64,000 bases of DNA from Platerodrilus igneus (GCA_036346225.1 JARFIW010000599.1:1178001-1242000), one strand, 5' to 3'; shown: positions 34,695-49,200, counted from the first letter of the stretch. Notes: generated by a model not told the origin, from the sequence alone. Numbers and translations are program-made.

Positions 34695-36403
34695 TGCTAT
34701 GATAATAGGGTAGTTTAGGGGTAGGTTAAGTCATAGGGGTCGAAGAATAAATATAAACAACTTGAACTTTAAGAAAAGTATATAATTCCAGAAATTATAA
34801 GAGTAAATCGGTCACTCTACATAATGTTAATTAAAAGAACACTGTATATAAAATACACAGGATTAAAATGCATGAGAACATAAAAAGGTCTAAGTGTAGT
34901 TTACAAGTAAAGATAAGATTTTAAAACGCAATAAATTGCATCAAAATTAAATCACCGGGAAGCAAAGATAAACTGGCATTGCAAATATTTAACAATTGCA
35001 TCGAAAATATCAACGTACACGCATCCTAAATAATTCATTATTAAAAAATCGTTACGTGACTGGAAGAGAATACATTTGTTCAGAAAACCAATATGTAGAA
35101 ATAAATAAGCACCAGGCGATTCAATTAGACGATAAAATTAACAAACATCCAAATACGTGAGTTAATGAAAGTCTAAAGTTGGAAATTCTTGAATAGTATT
35201 ACAATATGCGGGTTGCGGACGTGACGAACAAAGTGTGCATCGAAAGATTTAAACTAAGTAATTTGTAAAAATTCCGAGGTGTGTGAGATAAGGCAGAAGT
35301 ATCAGCCTAGAATGTAAACAAGCCAATGAAATCGATTGGAGGAAGGGCTTATATATGCTATAGTAACGGAACGACATTTTAGTCTATATTTAAATTGAGC
35401 AACGACTATGTTCAAAGGTGTTAAAAACTTACGTAACTGGTGAAGTATAAATCAAAATAAATCAGAGTTAAAAGTGCGAGAATTTGTGCAACGAAAATAA
35501 GCCGATCTATAGATAGACGTAAGTAAAACGACTTAATTAAATTCATTTCTAATATTAATAAAACAGGGCTTTTAATTTTGGATTTTAATTTTGGACTTTA
35601 ATTTGGATTTTAATTTCGACATTAATTTAGGCTGTAATTTGAGACATATTCGATTGAGATGGCTTTAATTTGGAATATTTAAGTGAGACGACTTTAACTT
35701 GGGACTTCTAACTTTGAACATACTATAATTTTGGAGATAATTTAAAAATGAACGTATTCTAATTTGGACATATTCCGACTTGGTAAGATTTTAATTGGAA
35801 GCGATTTATGGTAGGCGATTTTTATATGAGGCCGGCATATGAATAAGCAAAGCGGACACAGAAAGGGGATTCAGATCATAGGCTAGGATGGAACTACAGA
35901 GCCCATTCCAGGTTAGCAATCTTAATACACTTTATTATTGAAAACTGTTTTTGATTTAATATTTGCCATATTGTACATTTGTAAGAGTTATCAAAAAGGT
36001 CACTTAAAGATTTATGAAAATGGAATAGGTATCTTGGAACGTTCGAAAGTCCCTGAATAATTAAAAGATATTTTTGCTGGCTTTCAGAAAAAGCATAAAC
36101 CTGGTATATGTAGATATTTTGTACAAAAAGGAAAATTTTGAGTGTTGTAAATATTATCAATTATTATATTGTGTATTCTAGAATTGCTTTATTTGATTTA
36201 ATAAGATTTATTCAGTAAGCTAGTCGGGGTAAAAATCCTAATTTAACATTTCATAACATTGGGGCTTAAAATAATAAAGGAATAAGGGGGGAAAATCATA
36301 GTAAATTTATGACATCCACCATAGGGTCCTCGATAATCCTAAAATAATAAAGGCAAAAATCACAGCAAATTTATGGTACGCCCAGTTGGGGCAAAAATCA
36401 TAG

Positions 36404-36405
<2 letters not shown>

Positions 36406-36449
<44 letters not shown>
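36406..36449. repeat. (AT)n microsatellite 2 of the inverted structure
   Basis: About 22 dinucleotides, preceded by ATCATAGCAA and followed by TATTGCTGTG. Confidence 0.95.
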
Positions 36450-36452
<3 letters not shown>

Positions 36453-36475
36453 ATATATATTGCTGTGAAACCTAC

Positions 36476-38728
36476 AAAAAGCCCCACCAGAGTAAAAAAA
36501 AATATTCGAATCTCTCGAATTTGGCACCAAGATTTGCCGTGATTCTCGCCCTGTTGACTCTCTTCTGATAATCGCCTCTTTACTCTTTCCGCCTCGGCTG
36601 CTCACCTAGTTAAAACTCTCATCCTCATTCATAAAAAAAACAAACACATTCCTACCACAAACATCAACGTTAACTCTATTTACATCAATATTCATAATAC
36701 ATTAAAATTTCAAAATTAAATTGTAGCATAAATTTCAGTATCATAAATTTCAAGATTAACTTTGTCATCATTTTAATTTGCATCCAGAATTAAAGTCCTT
36801 GTAGGATGCCTACTAATTAATTTAACAATATTTGCAGACCTGAGTCTGAGTACAAAGGGAGCATCTCCCACCCCTTTACGTTAATCAAACAGGTTAGTCT
36901 AATTGAGCTCAAAGACGGACCCAAATTTTCATCATAATCAAGAACATAAACTGCTAAATACTCCTTTCTACTTAAACAAGAAAATTTCACCTTAAAATTA
37001 AAAATTTGTTGCTTGTACAAATTCACTACTGTCCATTTTTTTTATCAAATAAATTATAAAGATTCAACATACACCAAAACATCAAAGTTCGAACAAAATT
37101 GTATAATTTACCTGAAGGTTACATCACTCGTGGCTTCAATGTACATCGTCCTTGCTAATTTCACCATTCCAACTGGGTTATGTTTTCGTCCTCAGATTCC
37201 TGGTCGCCTTTTAAAATTCATCTACAACACCATTCGTTTAAAAAGTTTCAGGGCTTCTCAGGAACGCATCTATGTATATCAAAATCTTGTTTTGTGGATC
37301 AAATCACGATTACGAATAACATTTGATTATTAACACCCCCGAAAAATAGCAAAGAAATTCATAATTCTTTCACGCTATACCCAAAACTGCCTACTTTTGT
37401 TTATTCATTGATCGTTACTAATTTCGATAATTGGTACAGTAATACTCGCAAATATAACTAGACTTTATTATCTTGTATCTTCTTTTCTAAGTGCACTGAT
37501 GCATAATAACTTGTAAAGAGCAAATTGTTTTAAAGTATTCAATAATCACCAAAATATAAGAGCAAACTGTTTAAAGTATTGAATCAAAATCGAAAATCTA
37601 AGCGAGACTAACTCCTATAAACACGGGTTTATATAATAGCTCGCCTGCATGTCGGTTTTGTCCCGCGACGGCCAGTTTTCAGAATTTCGCATTCTCTGTT
37701 CCCTTCTCGACAGTCTGGCACAGCGATTCTAAAAAATTTGCACACGCGCCAGTTGAAAATCTAAGAAATTTTCACACGGCTCGCAAACACGTACGAGAAT
37801 AACTAATTAATTTTGTATAGAAATCGTTACGTTTACACCTCTCATATCTGCATCTTATTACAACCAATCGTAGCCCTCGTGACGCTACACAAATCACGCC
37901 TTTAATTTATTAGTGTCTCTGCTTGAAGCATTTTATCCTTCCTTTTCTACCTTGGCCTGAGTGGTACAAATCAATACTCTGTATTATGGGCTGTTTCAAT
38001 CCACGTGGATTCGTATTTGAGTTAAATAACCCCGTATCTAGCCTTCCCGTTAATATAAGCTATGGTTTATCCGACCGTATGCAATATACGCAGAATTTTC
38101 ATGTTTATCCAAACAAATTAAACTGAAATTGACTTTTTAAAATACGCAGGTGTGTGCTCCTAATTAACGTTTTAATATAATTCTCAGAGCTTTTATTTCA
38201 TGGTATTTTAACCTTGGATTTTCACAGGCTTTTATGCTTATTATATTATTAATAATGGTTCAATTAACTCCAACTAAAATAATAATGAATGGCATTGACT
38301 TCTACCCTTTAATTTTTAGCGAATACGCACTAAATATTAATTTATTATTTGTACACTTTGTTTAATACCCATTACTTAAAAATTGAATTAATTAATATAA
38401 ATTTTGCACGTAATTTCTATTTGTTTCTTGGAACAATTAAATTAAATACACGTTGAGCATTTTAATTCTGCTTCTTTTTATAGAAAGCGTCTAGTAAATA
38501 ATTTAAATCCCTTATTTTTAATGAAACGAATAAATTTTTATGCTCCACGGTTTTTTAATAACGCGTATTATCTAATAAACGTCTATACAAACCCTACCTT
38601 CTAATTGAATGATTTAAATCTTTACACTAGGCATTTAATTACGCGTACTTTTTCCCAAAGCTTCCTTATACGGTGATTAAAATTATTTGATGTCGTTAAT
38701 TAATTTTCTACTCTGGTCTAAATTTGAG
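36476..38728. other. Centre of the inverted structure, no gene seen
   Basis: AT-rich. The edges still mirror each other (CACCAGAGTAAAA at about 36503 and TTTTCTACTCTGG at 38704). Frames of up to 106 codons have no recognisable motif. Confidence 0.45.

Positions 38729-38729
<1 letters not shown>

Positions 38730-38764
<35 letters not shown>
38730..38764. repeat. (AT)n microsatellite 3 of the inverted structure
   Basis: About 17 dinucleotides, followed by TGCTATGATGTGCGCC. Confidence 0.95.
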
Positions 38765-38766
<2 letters not shown>

Positions 38767-39000
38767 CTATGATGTGCGCCTTACAATTGGTGTGCCATAT
38801 TTAATTGCTGTGGTATGAATCCACTATTGGGCATGCCAAATTTATTTGCTGTGATGTGCGCCTCTTACAAGCCCCACTATTGGGCGTTATATTTATTTGC
38901 TATGGTATGCCCCTACGATTGGGTGTCTATATTTATTTGCTGTCAAATTGCTCTATTAAGCCCCACGATTTGTACATTATATTTTATTTCTTATGATATG
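38765..39000. repeat. Tandem repeat array, 55-60-bp units
   Basis: About four to five degenerate units share TTTATTTGCTATGGTATGCC, then CTACGATTGGG. A mirrored, more decayed version lies at about 36230-36400 in the left unit (ATCATAGCAAATTTATG and GGGG motifs). Confidence 0.75.
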
Positions 39001-40563
39001 CTCTTTATTTATGCCTTTTAAACTTTCTTGTTTTCCATGACTAGCTTATTGAATGCTCGACTTCCTAATAATAAATTTTATTTTAATTTTTAAATGGATT
39101 CAAATAAAGCAATTTAAAGATCACACAATATAATAATTGATAATATGTACAATGTTGTGTTATCTCAAAATTTTCCTTTCGATAGAATATTTACATTTAC
39201 CAAATTTATGCTTTCCTGAAAGCCAGCAAAAATATCTTTTAATTACTCTCAAGTATCTTTGAACGTTCTCAGATGCTTTCCTTGTTTTCATATTTTCAAA
39301 TGACCTTTTTAATGACTTACAAATATATAATGTATAGCAAATATTAAATTTGAAAATCTTTAAATAATAAAATGTTTAAAAATCGCCAACCTGGAACGGT
39401 CACTGGTGTTGCCTCCTAGTGTCTGTGGTCCGCATCCCTTGTTATGTCCGCTCTACTTATTGGCCAGAATGATCCATTTTTGATTTCTGGTATTTTTCCT
39501 TGAATTAACTTTTTGAGTACCCTTTTGATCGCACTTTCAGACGTATTTTTAGATTTGTGTTAAGGCTTAAATCTCGGCATAAACATCGACTTGCATATAA
39601 ACTTAAATATCAACTTAGTACATATGACATTGACGAAACTGACATCTACGAAAGTGGCCTCCACGAAAGTAGTCTATTTGTAGATCGGCTTATTTTTCGT
39701 CCCACAAATTTTTCACTTTCAAATTTTACTTATTCTGAATTTTAACGTTTCACTAATTAATTTCATCACGTAAATTTGTACTGCATTTGAGCATAGTTCG
39801 TGCTTGGTTGAATATGAACTGACCTCTTTATTCATTTGCTATCGTATTTATAAGCCCTTCCCACTAATCGTTTCCATTGGCGTGTTTATTGATTAAGGCT
39901 TGAACTTTGCTTTATCTCTGGCAGAGCTCGGAATTTTTCAAATTCTCTGTCTAATTCTTGGTGACAATGCTTTATTGGTCACGCAAGGGTTCTGTATTAT
40001 ATAGTTATTTCTTAGGGATCCCAATTATTACCCACATTCAATCACGTAATTTTATGTTTGTAGTTTTAAAGTCCAAAACTTAACATATACTAAACCGCCT
40101 GGTGTTTATTTGTTTGTTACAGAATGTTGGTTTTCTGAACAAATGTTTTCTTCGTAGTTACGTATCCATTTTCTAATAATGACATATTAAGATGCGTTTT
40201 GCTTATACATGCATTGATATTTTCGACGTAATTATTAAGTATTTGGAATGCCAATTTATGTATGTTTCCTGATAATTTATTTTGATGCAATTAGTTGCTT
40301 CTAATATACTTAAATATATAATACGACGAACACATTACTATTCTAATTAAATGGTATCGGATTATTATTCAATGAGCTTCTTTCTCATGCATTAAATCAA
40401 ATATCCTTTATATACAGTGTCCTCGCAATTGACTTTTTGTAGAATAGTCGATTTACTCTTATAATTGATGGAATTATTCGATTTTCTTAAAGTTAAAGGT
40501 ATTTATATCTATCCTATGACCCCTATGACTTAATCTACCCTTAAACTACCCTCTTATCATAGC

Positions 40564-40564
<1 letters not shown>

Positions 40565-40611
<47 letters not shown>
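40565..40611. repeat. (AT)n microsatellite 4 of the inverted structure
   Basis: About 23 dinucleotides, preceded by TATCATAGC. Confidence 0.95.
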
Positions 40612-40613
<2 letters not shown>

Positions 40614-41794
40614 TATAGAATTGCTACGCATATTGTACCAACTCACTTAGATATTAAGACTACACTAAGAAAGTTGGATTTAGAGTAAAAGCATATTGAA
40701 AGTTGCATTAAATATTGTTAACCTAAATAACTAAAAGAATGTAATCGCAAACATATCGCGTTGCCTATTACTCTGGCATTTCCAGTTAACCCCCGTTGGT
40801 TAGCGGGAAGTTTTTAAATTTTTATTTTATTAAACCACTTTACCTCAGTTCATGTTCGTGAATATGCCAACGTTATCCTTATTATAACATTCCAGATAAT
40901 CGATTAAAAATCCTCATTTCAAACCCTTTTACAAGAACGACAAAAGAATTCTGTAGTTTTCTGATCCATTTGCTTTTCTTTTCTGTTCTCAGTGGTGTTA
41001 AATGTGCACTGATCATAAAAGACTACGGGTTCAAGTCAAAGATGTGATCATCTGCAACTCCCTAGATAAACGACAAAATCCCTATATAACATGTTTATAT
41101 AATTATATAATTATTCAGTTGCATTTTAAATATAAAAGTCTGCTCGTACGATAGTTTAATTACTTCTGTGCAATATGGGTTACCGAACTTTTAAATTTTA
41201 TTTAACTTTATGTTAAACACTGTTTCCTTTGAGATGCCAATTATTGTTATAAAAATCATGTAAGTTAGAACTTTTAACCAGTTGCTTTCAATTCTGGTTA
41301 TTAAACAACCACTCAATTTTATGATAATATTAATTAGTACGGTTTAAGGATTATATCACTCCTAGAGGCTTGAAAATGAGAGCTTACCTTTATTTATAGC
41401 AGAGTTTAATTTTTCCTATCGCAAATTACAGCAAATAGTTTTATTTTGAAACCTTGTAGGCGATTTTTAATTGTGGGAATACTTTGAAACTGCATAATAA
41501 ATCGCTCAATCCTACGAATTGTGGGACATATATTTTCGCGGTGTCTTTACCAGAAGCTCCATTTAGATAAGGTTTTATCAATGCACACAATCAAAAAGTG
41601 TTTTCAAATTTAATTCTAAAAGTTTTTGGGAATGACCTCTTTAAATAATAATTACAAAATTTGAATTTCTCGATTTGGTCAACTTTTCTTTATAATTATT
41701 TTATAAATAACACAAACCTTTTATTGTTAATCGTTATATTGCCATGTATATCAATTTCTAGAGTGCAAAATACACGCGTCTCGGGACACAATTA

Positions 41795-42171
41795 TTTTTG
41801 GCTGTTTCAAGGTCAACGTTGACGTTTCAGTTTAAACTCATATTTAAATTATCCATTAAAACTGAACTATGTATAATAGTATCTTTTAATTTGAATGGTA
41901 ATAGAATCTAACTGCTAAAACCCCTCTTCCACTTATATTTTATAGATCTGTACATAAAATAAAACATATACTTTTCGCATGAATATTATAATTATAAAAT
42001 ATCACCGCACCACGCCGTATAGATTTTGAATTTCATTTTTATTTGTTTTAACTTTGCATAGAATTATTAGAATTAGGATTAGATAATAAGTATTATGGAA
42101 GAGGAAATTATTTGTGAAGAGTGCAAAGGTTAACATTTATACATCAAACATGACCTTGAAACAGCCAAAAA
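41795..42171. repeat. Short inverted-repeat element (possible MITE)
   Basis: A 21-bp block, TTTTTGGCTGTTTCAAGGTC plus one base at 41795, is repeated exactly as its complement ending at 42171. The interior is AT-rich and non-coding. No target duplication was resolved. Confidence 0.5.
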
Positions 42172-45100
42172 TGTGTGCAAAATGGGTTTAACTGCAAAAG
42201 TTTGTCGAGTTAAAAATGTTATTTTACATGTAGTGTAACTGACCCGAAGGCTGACCCAAACGCCCTCTATGAACGGTACACCGGGCTCCATGATCTAACA
42301 TCTAGTGGCAATGGCTCGACGACTCCTACGTTGTGTTGTTATAATGTAACCCAAATTCACACTGGGAAGATGGCGTTAAGGCGGGAAGGTTTGAAATAAA
42401 ACTACAGTATTTACCTAACTTTACTTTTAATCAAAAGAATAACCAAAAATAGGTAATTTGCATGAAGGCATAGAAAAATGACATTCAAAGCAAACAGTGC
42501 CGTTCTCAACCTGTGGGGAGAGAGCACCTCAAACTGCCCTCAAACTTCCAACTGCATTTGCCACATCTTGACAAGAACGGGTAACGTACAAGTACCAAGA
42601 TCACCAACACTGAAATTGACGGGATGTCAACTGTTACCCAGACATACCACACATGACAACTGAAGAAACGTTAGTGTAAACCAGCTAGTTTTTTCTGGTA
42701 GGTACTGAGGTCGACTAGGCCAATACTACCCAGCTAAAAGGACACCAGGAAGATGGCCTGCACCTTGACTACCAATGTACCTCCCCGCACAGACATAAAA
42801 TGTTAGTAATATTCAGCAAGACTCGATCACACGTGCCCACATACATACATTAACAGTTTCCAGCCCGTGTTACAAAATATTTCACAAAGGCTAGCCGACT
42901 TCCTATTATTTGCAAGAGTACAACTACAAGTACATTGACAAGACGACATGAATCGCTAAAATGAACTTATGGTATGATTGTGCGTAGTTCAAAAGGTGCT
43001 GGTTATTGAATAGACTATCTCCAACAGTCGTAACTGCAAACGTGAAAGGCACGAAGATGGTCGGTCATACCAGAGGTTCAATTTAATTACATTACACCAA
43101 TTATCGCAAACGTTAAATAGTAGTTAATTATATAGGAACATTGGCTAGATAATAGGATAAACAAAATAACAAACATATAATTGCGTTTAAATCAAGATAT
43201 GAGCGATATAGTGGGATGTGGCTAATATGCTGAAATAAAACAATTACACAAAATAAAAATGTCAAATGCATCACAAATATCAAACATAAAACATGTAGGC
43301 ACCAAAAACATATTAATATTTTATAACACAAAAACAAGTCCAGATTCAGACACTAAATCTTTATATAAGCGCATGTTAGTTAAATATATGAAATCTAGTG
43401 AGCAAACGTTAAAAATTATTTATTATGATTACATCGGTTAAAAATTAAACACATCGTAGCATTACAAATTACAAACAAAAAAATATACACAACTTTGTGG
43501 TTAATTCAATAAAACCCAAAACAAATATAACATAGAAATATAATACTGTTCATAGTCAAGTGTGCCCAATAATTTGATTCAATATTATGTCAATATTTAT
43601 CATTAATTGTCTTAAATTACAGTAATGGCACCTCTGCTATTGATCCTGCAATAAGTGCAACACAATTGTAGTTCCAACTCTGCATTAAATCCAAAATCAA
43701 CATTATTTCAGATAAATAAATATTAGTTTTACTCTGATTTAGATATTAAATAAACAAGTTAAATAAATAAATATTAGTTTTAGACATAAAACATATTCAA
43801 TAAAAATCGCAAATACACGAAGATTACATATTACACTTGATAAGTAAAACAACTGGCAAATTCAGAGGCTAAAACAACAGGTAATCATAAAAATATTTCC
43901 TTCTATGTTTACATAAATATCGGTTTTACAATAAGTACCAACATCATATTCAAAACAAAGCTGGAATCACAAGATGTAATCAGATTACCCTAAATAACAA
44001 CTACAATATAAACTTATAAAACTTACCTTTAATTAACCGCCAAGGAAAGCTTTTTGACTTGCCATTTTGAAACCTACAAACAAAGTCCTTTCAATTTTGT
44101 CGACCAGCTTGATCGTCCATACACATGCACACCATATACTGTAAAATCTGACATCACAGAATGCGTTCAACCTTAAAGTGGTTACTGAGCTACTAACAAA
44201 TATCTTCGAATATCGAAATGTACACTATAATATTTGTAATAATTATCAACCAATGAGAAAATCGACTACGGGACACTACATACATTATGGTAATATATCT
44301 AAAACCCATCATATTATACCTAAACTTAATAAAAACAATTCACAAAAACGCATTTTTATAAATAGTACACAAAACTCGCAAATTTTCTCATAAAAGTAAA
44401 TAAACTTGATTGTTTTTTAAGCGAATTTGATGGGAAATTTTAAACTAGAAGGTTGTGGATAAGTTTGGTATCCAAATAACGGCTTGGAAAGACTAGAAAC
44501 ATGGCAGTATCCGACCACTACTATAATTAACTTCGTTCGTAAGTAACGTGACTGATTGTTACCACTACCTATAATAATCAGTACCTTTAATGATCTATAA
44601 ATTTAAAAATATACTAAATTATTTGTAAATCACCATAATAATTAATATTGATACGTTAGATAGTATGTAACGTAGTTGCATTGTGTTAGAGATAAATTAA
44701 ATGGGAAAGAAAAATTAGCAAATTTGATTGGACAGATTAGATATGGACACACTCTGTATAATTGATTTCATGAATAATTAATTTCAATTGAGTACGATAT
44801 TTCAAATTTTGTCTAAAAAGGTAGTTCAGATAATAGGTATAACATTATTTCTTTTAAATAATGTGTAATCCAGGCCCACAACTTATTTTGAAACCGCAAA
44901 TGATCAACAACTTTTAATGTTATAAAATGCTACGATGGCGTTTCCCAGAGAAAGATACTTAACAATAGACAGTTGTCATACAATAACCTTGTATGGATGC
45001 CGATCGTAATTAATACGATTTTGTAGAAGAGATATAGTTAAGCTTGAGGAGTTGAAATTTAAATTTAAAAAGAAGTTAAAATGTAACCATGACCAGATGT

Positions 45101-45850
45101 AGGTCACGTGAGAAAGATAGGCTGTTGCGGCCATGGTGTGGTTTGAATTGCAAAAGGCAGTAAATCACTTGTACGTGTTTGTAGATTTTATTGTCGCGCT
45201 GGTGCACCCTTAAATTGTTATGGGGTTCTTGTCCTTCAGGATAAATATAAATTTATAACATATGTTTCATTTTACCCGTAATAAGTAGCTCAAACTAGAA
45301 TAGTTAACTCATACACAAAGATGTAGGTCATAGGTACTAGTAAATTATTGACCATGTAAATGTAGAGTCAATATAATTGTTTGAGCAATCATTGTATTTA
45401 CATAGTCATCAGACAGAAGTTTGATAAACAAGTTAAACAAGAAGGAAGAAAAAAGAAAGCCTTCAAACTTAAACTCTCATGTGCTGCATTTATTTGTGAA
45501 TGAATAAACGGACAAGACAGTAAAGCAAGGCATGTTATGTTCCATTTCGTACTTTGAATATTTTTTGTCATTTTACTTTGTATATCCTATTTTTTATTTA
45601 TTTATTTATTTAAATCGTCGAAAGGCTAAAAACCCAACTACCGAAGAAAGAACTGATACAATTTACAATGGCAAAGCCAATGTTATCGTTGAATGCTAGA
45701 AATATGCTCAAAAGTTATTGTTATTCTATAATGTGCTTTCGGTGAAATACACTTCAGAAAAAAATGTTATAATGCGTTCGTGAAATGAGTTCTCTATATT
45801 TTGAACGTTTGTTTGTGGAGTTTTTTTGTGATAAATATTATAAACTCGAC
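42172..45850. other. Intron, no gene seen
   Basis: AT-rich, with a somewhat less AT-rich stretch at 42230-42800. No frame is recognisable. A CTCTGTATAATTGATTTCAT segment near 44752 echoes the block at 22540 and 50690. Confidence 0.45.
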
Positions 45851-45852
45851 CA

Positions 45853-45924
45853 GCTCGGCTAGCTCAGTCGGTATAGCACGAGACTCCTAATATCAGGGTC
45901 GTGGTTTTGGCCGCCACTTTGGAC
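45853..45924 (+). pseudogene. tRNA-Lys-like pseudogene or SINE head
   Basis: TAGCTCAGTCGGTATAGCAC is a near-perfect A box of tRNA-Lys, and GAGACTCCTAATATCAGGGT matches its anticodon arm with changes (anticodon CCT, stem mismatched). The T arm reads GTGGTTTTGGCCGCCAC, a broken B box. The acceptor ends do not pair. It is too damaged for a working tRNA, and SINE-tail DNA follows within 120 bp. Confidence 0.6.
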
Positions 45925-46029
45925 ATCAGATTTATTATGCGTCTCGAATTACGATAATAAGGTAAGGAAAAGAAAGTAACAATGTCACACTAACACAGAA
46001 AAAAAAAATTACTTTTTCCTGTGGTAACA

Positions 46030-46273
46030 AGAAATAAGGTCCCGGGTTTGAATCCCGACACGGTCTGCTTGAAAAATGTTTAGACGAACGGTTTTCACAA
46101 AAATACACCCTCGTTTGGATGAGAGGTAAAATGGAAGTCTTGCGTGTGTTGTCACGCACGTTAAAGATCTCTACCTTGCTTTCAACAACAAGGATATGGC
46201 AAAATTCCAAATTTTCCAGGTAAAAAAAACTCGCTTTCTGGCCAATGTAGTACCTTCGGGTGGAACATTGGGG
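46030..46273 (+). mobile_element. tRNA-derived SINE fragment
   Basis: It contains a B box within GGTCCCGGGTTTGAATCCCG, then the same body as 62843-63113: GTCACGCACGTTAAAGATC, CTACCTTGC and GGCCAATGTAGTACCTTC. The A-box end is missing or replaced. Confidence 0.75.
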
Positions 46274-49200
46274 GAAAAAAATCACATCTAAGGTAACAAG
46301 AAGTGTCCGAAATGGACAATTGAAGAAAAGAATGACTAATAGACCGAAAAGTCGGCTAATTCACAGTTTCTTAACAAAAGAAGAAAGGTTTATAAAGCAC
46401 ATATCACGGAAAGAAGGTCGAAAATAAACTGAATCATCATGAGGACTGACTGTAAGCAAAGCCAGGGATGTAAAGTGAAAAGAAAAGGAGCATGAAATCC
46501 GAGACGAAAATATTAAAGGAAGGCGGAGTAATTATTGAATTTGGCCCACTCGTCTTACGGATAACAGACATCTTTGGCAACACCGATCTATGAACAGACA
46601 CATGCATACAAAACGAGTTTATTGTATGTATATTGCAGTCACTGCTCAATTAGAGATTATGTTCTAAGTGCTTTGCAATTTATTATCTAAAATGCAGATT
46701 ACGAAGTATAAACCCAAAATTATAAATTTATATTATACCAGAAGCCAAACGAAACATACCGACCACCCAAAATGTGCCACGTTTTTACGAGAGCGTGGAA
46801 AAATGTAACTGGACGCGACTTTGCAATTGGGCGGTTTTAAGAGTTACAACTGGAAGGGTACCATAACTTTTCAGATGTTCAGCTGCAATGTATCCAAAAG
46901 ATAGTTGTAGAGTCGAAACATTTGGTCTTATCAAGTACAAATATTCTTAAACATCACTGAGAGTCGCGTGAACTGTAGAACAAACAAGACTTGTTTTATT
47001 AATCGGCAAGAGATGTGCTTAAGTAGAGGCTCAAAAGAGCGAGCTCCTGAATAGCAAGAAACGATTTCGTGTGTGAGGCAACTAGGACCATTGGACCCAC
47101 TGCTAAGGTAAGTTAGAGGACCCGCAAAATTTTCTTGCTTACGAATGGAAACAACTTGTAGCAGCTAATCCTAGCTGAATGGAACCTAGCTTACCAAAAT
47201 CTGATAAGAGCTTGCTATGGGTGAATGAAGCATTAAATTATTAAATTTGGAAATTGTCCAAAAGGAATGGGAAACTCTGTTACATGCCAACCGGCATGTA
47301 TCACGTTAGATTTAATTTGTAAATAAAGTCCCGCGTATTTTTAAATGAATAACGCCAACTTCCGTCGTCCCTGACAGTCGCGTTTGCACAAAAGTGATGC
47401 AGAGTGCGCGCGTGGTTTGAAAAGGTGCCATTAAGTTACGAGCCCCCTCGATGAACAACTATCTTCAGTGGTTGTCTTTTTTTTTTAGGTATGTATGTTC
47501 CTTGTATTTTTTATCTTTTATTGTGCCTGGTACCTTAATTCCTGTCACTCCCCTATGAGTACAGCAGTAAAAGCAAGGACAGATGGAAATTTGAGTCAAC
47601 ATGGCGTGATTGAACCCTATCCTGCAAATCATCGTGGGACCCTGAGATGAATTTCCAAGATGCCACCCCGTAAGTAGTTTGATTTCATTGAAATTGTGCT
47701 TGCAAATTGACTTAAAAAGCGGTTGCATCACCCTAAAAACATGGTCGGTATTAGTTATAATATGGCGGGAATTATACTGCGTAAAACTATAACCATTGCG
47801 CAATAGTATAACAAATGCTCGATAGTATAACAACTCTTAGCAAATTGAGGGCGCACCAGCTAACTACAGTAGTGCGGGAGTGAGTCCCTGTGTAAACAAT
47901 GAAATTAAATAGAATAAAAGAAATCGAAAAATGTAACAATATCTTAAGTACAATTTTATGGTACGCTACCATGACACTTACCTTGCAAGGCTTTTAACTC
48001 TGTCAGGTATATGGGCGCCAACTCGTCTGGTCTAATAATCTTGTGGATGAGAATAATTCTTGGGGATTTTAATTATATTAATTAACCTTCTGGTGGAATA
48101 GTGTACCTCTCACAACCAATCAATATATATAATTAAGAAAAACACAGTCTTGCAGCATCACCTATAATTATTTCTGTAAACATGTACATCTAAGATATTT
48201 AAGACTACCCTTCGACACAAGTTGCTTAACAATACTCCTGAAAACTGGTACATAGAAAAATTTTAACGTTACCTACATTAAATTCAATGCAAGTAGCTTA
48301 AAAATCTTGCTACAACCATTTAACCGCGTCCTCCACTTGCTTAACTTTAATTCTAATGTCCAGGCTTCGTAAATCTAATCAAGTAAACAATGTAACCTGC
48401 AATACGGGTGGGAATAAGTTTCATAAATACATGCCACCATACAATAAAAGAACAATTTATAAATATCAACAGTAACCCTAAAACAGAGGGCCAATTTAAT
48501 TAAGTCATGCATGTCACCAGTTGGAATCTGTATTGAAAAAGGATTATTTTTAATCTCCTACCAGTGGTATGGAACTACTCCATCCAAATTCGATCTGAGG
48601 TTTTTGTTGATTATCTGCGGATGGAGTTCTTCGACCCCTCTTATATAATAATATTCTACATGTCTATTTGTTACTGGTTTGCAAGTAATTAATTAATTGA
48701 TTTCTGGCAACTGTCTTGTTTCTGTAATTCTCCTACTCTCATATGTTTGGAGACAAGGGGGTTACGTCTTTGTATAAAATTTTTATTGCACGTGCAAGAT
48801 GCATGGCTTACTTAAGTTAGAATCACGTTCTAATGTCTTTTGCAATATAAATGAACACATTGTATTGTATGAAATGATAACATTATCTGCAACCTGATAT
48901 TCGTGAATTGTACTAACCAAGCGCACATTGTATGAATATACTTCTGATATGGTTTGGGATTTACTTGGAATTGCAACTATGTAGCACTGATTTTCCTCCT
49001 TTTTACTAAAATATATTAAAAGCGCTCCTATATTTGAAATAACTATGGTATGAAACGTTCATATTACTAATTTACTTCTTTATTCGAAAAGTTTTTATTT
49101 TAAAACATAGTCTTGCTATGAATATTTACTGTTATACATGTTTTTACCCTTTTGTGGTATGAAATAATTTATGGTCCTGAGTTACGTTTGCGAGAACAGT

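Larger units (their letters stand above)
34659..40613. mobile_element. 6-kb inverted structure: two (AT)n-bounded units in opposite orientation
   Basis: A left unit (34659-36475) and a right unit (38729-40613) are inverted and diverged copies of about 1.85 kb. Matching pieces include CATAGGGGTC near 34730 with GACCCCTATG near 40518, and GCTGGCTTTCAGAAAAGCAT-like DNA near 36080 with ATGCTTTCCTGAAAGCCAGC near 39208. Each unit is bounded by (AT)n on both sides, next to a TTGCTATGAT-type motif. The 2.25-kb centre has no recognised gene. No coding capacity was found and no target duplication identified. Confidence 0.65.

Noticed and set aside
36360..36605. A frame with an IYIYIY repeat
   Set aside because: It is translated (AT)n microsatellite.
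45853..45924. A functional tRNA-Lys gene
   Set aside because: The anticodon stem, T arm and acceptor stem are all damaged and the anticodon is not that of Lys.
47465..47833. A 122-codon minus-strand gene
   Set aside because: No recognisable domain, it follows an LTR fragment, and it starts beside a homopolymer-rich stretch; it is treated as chance.
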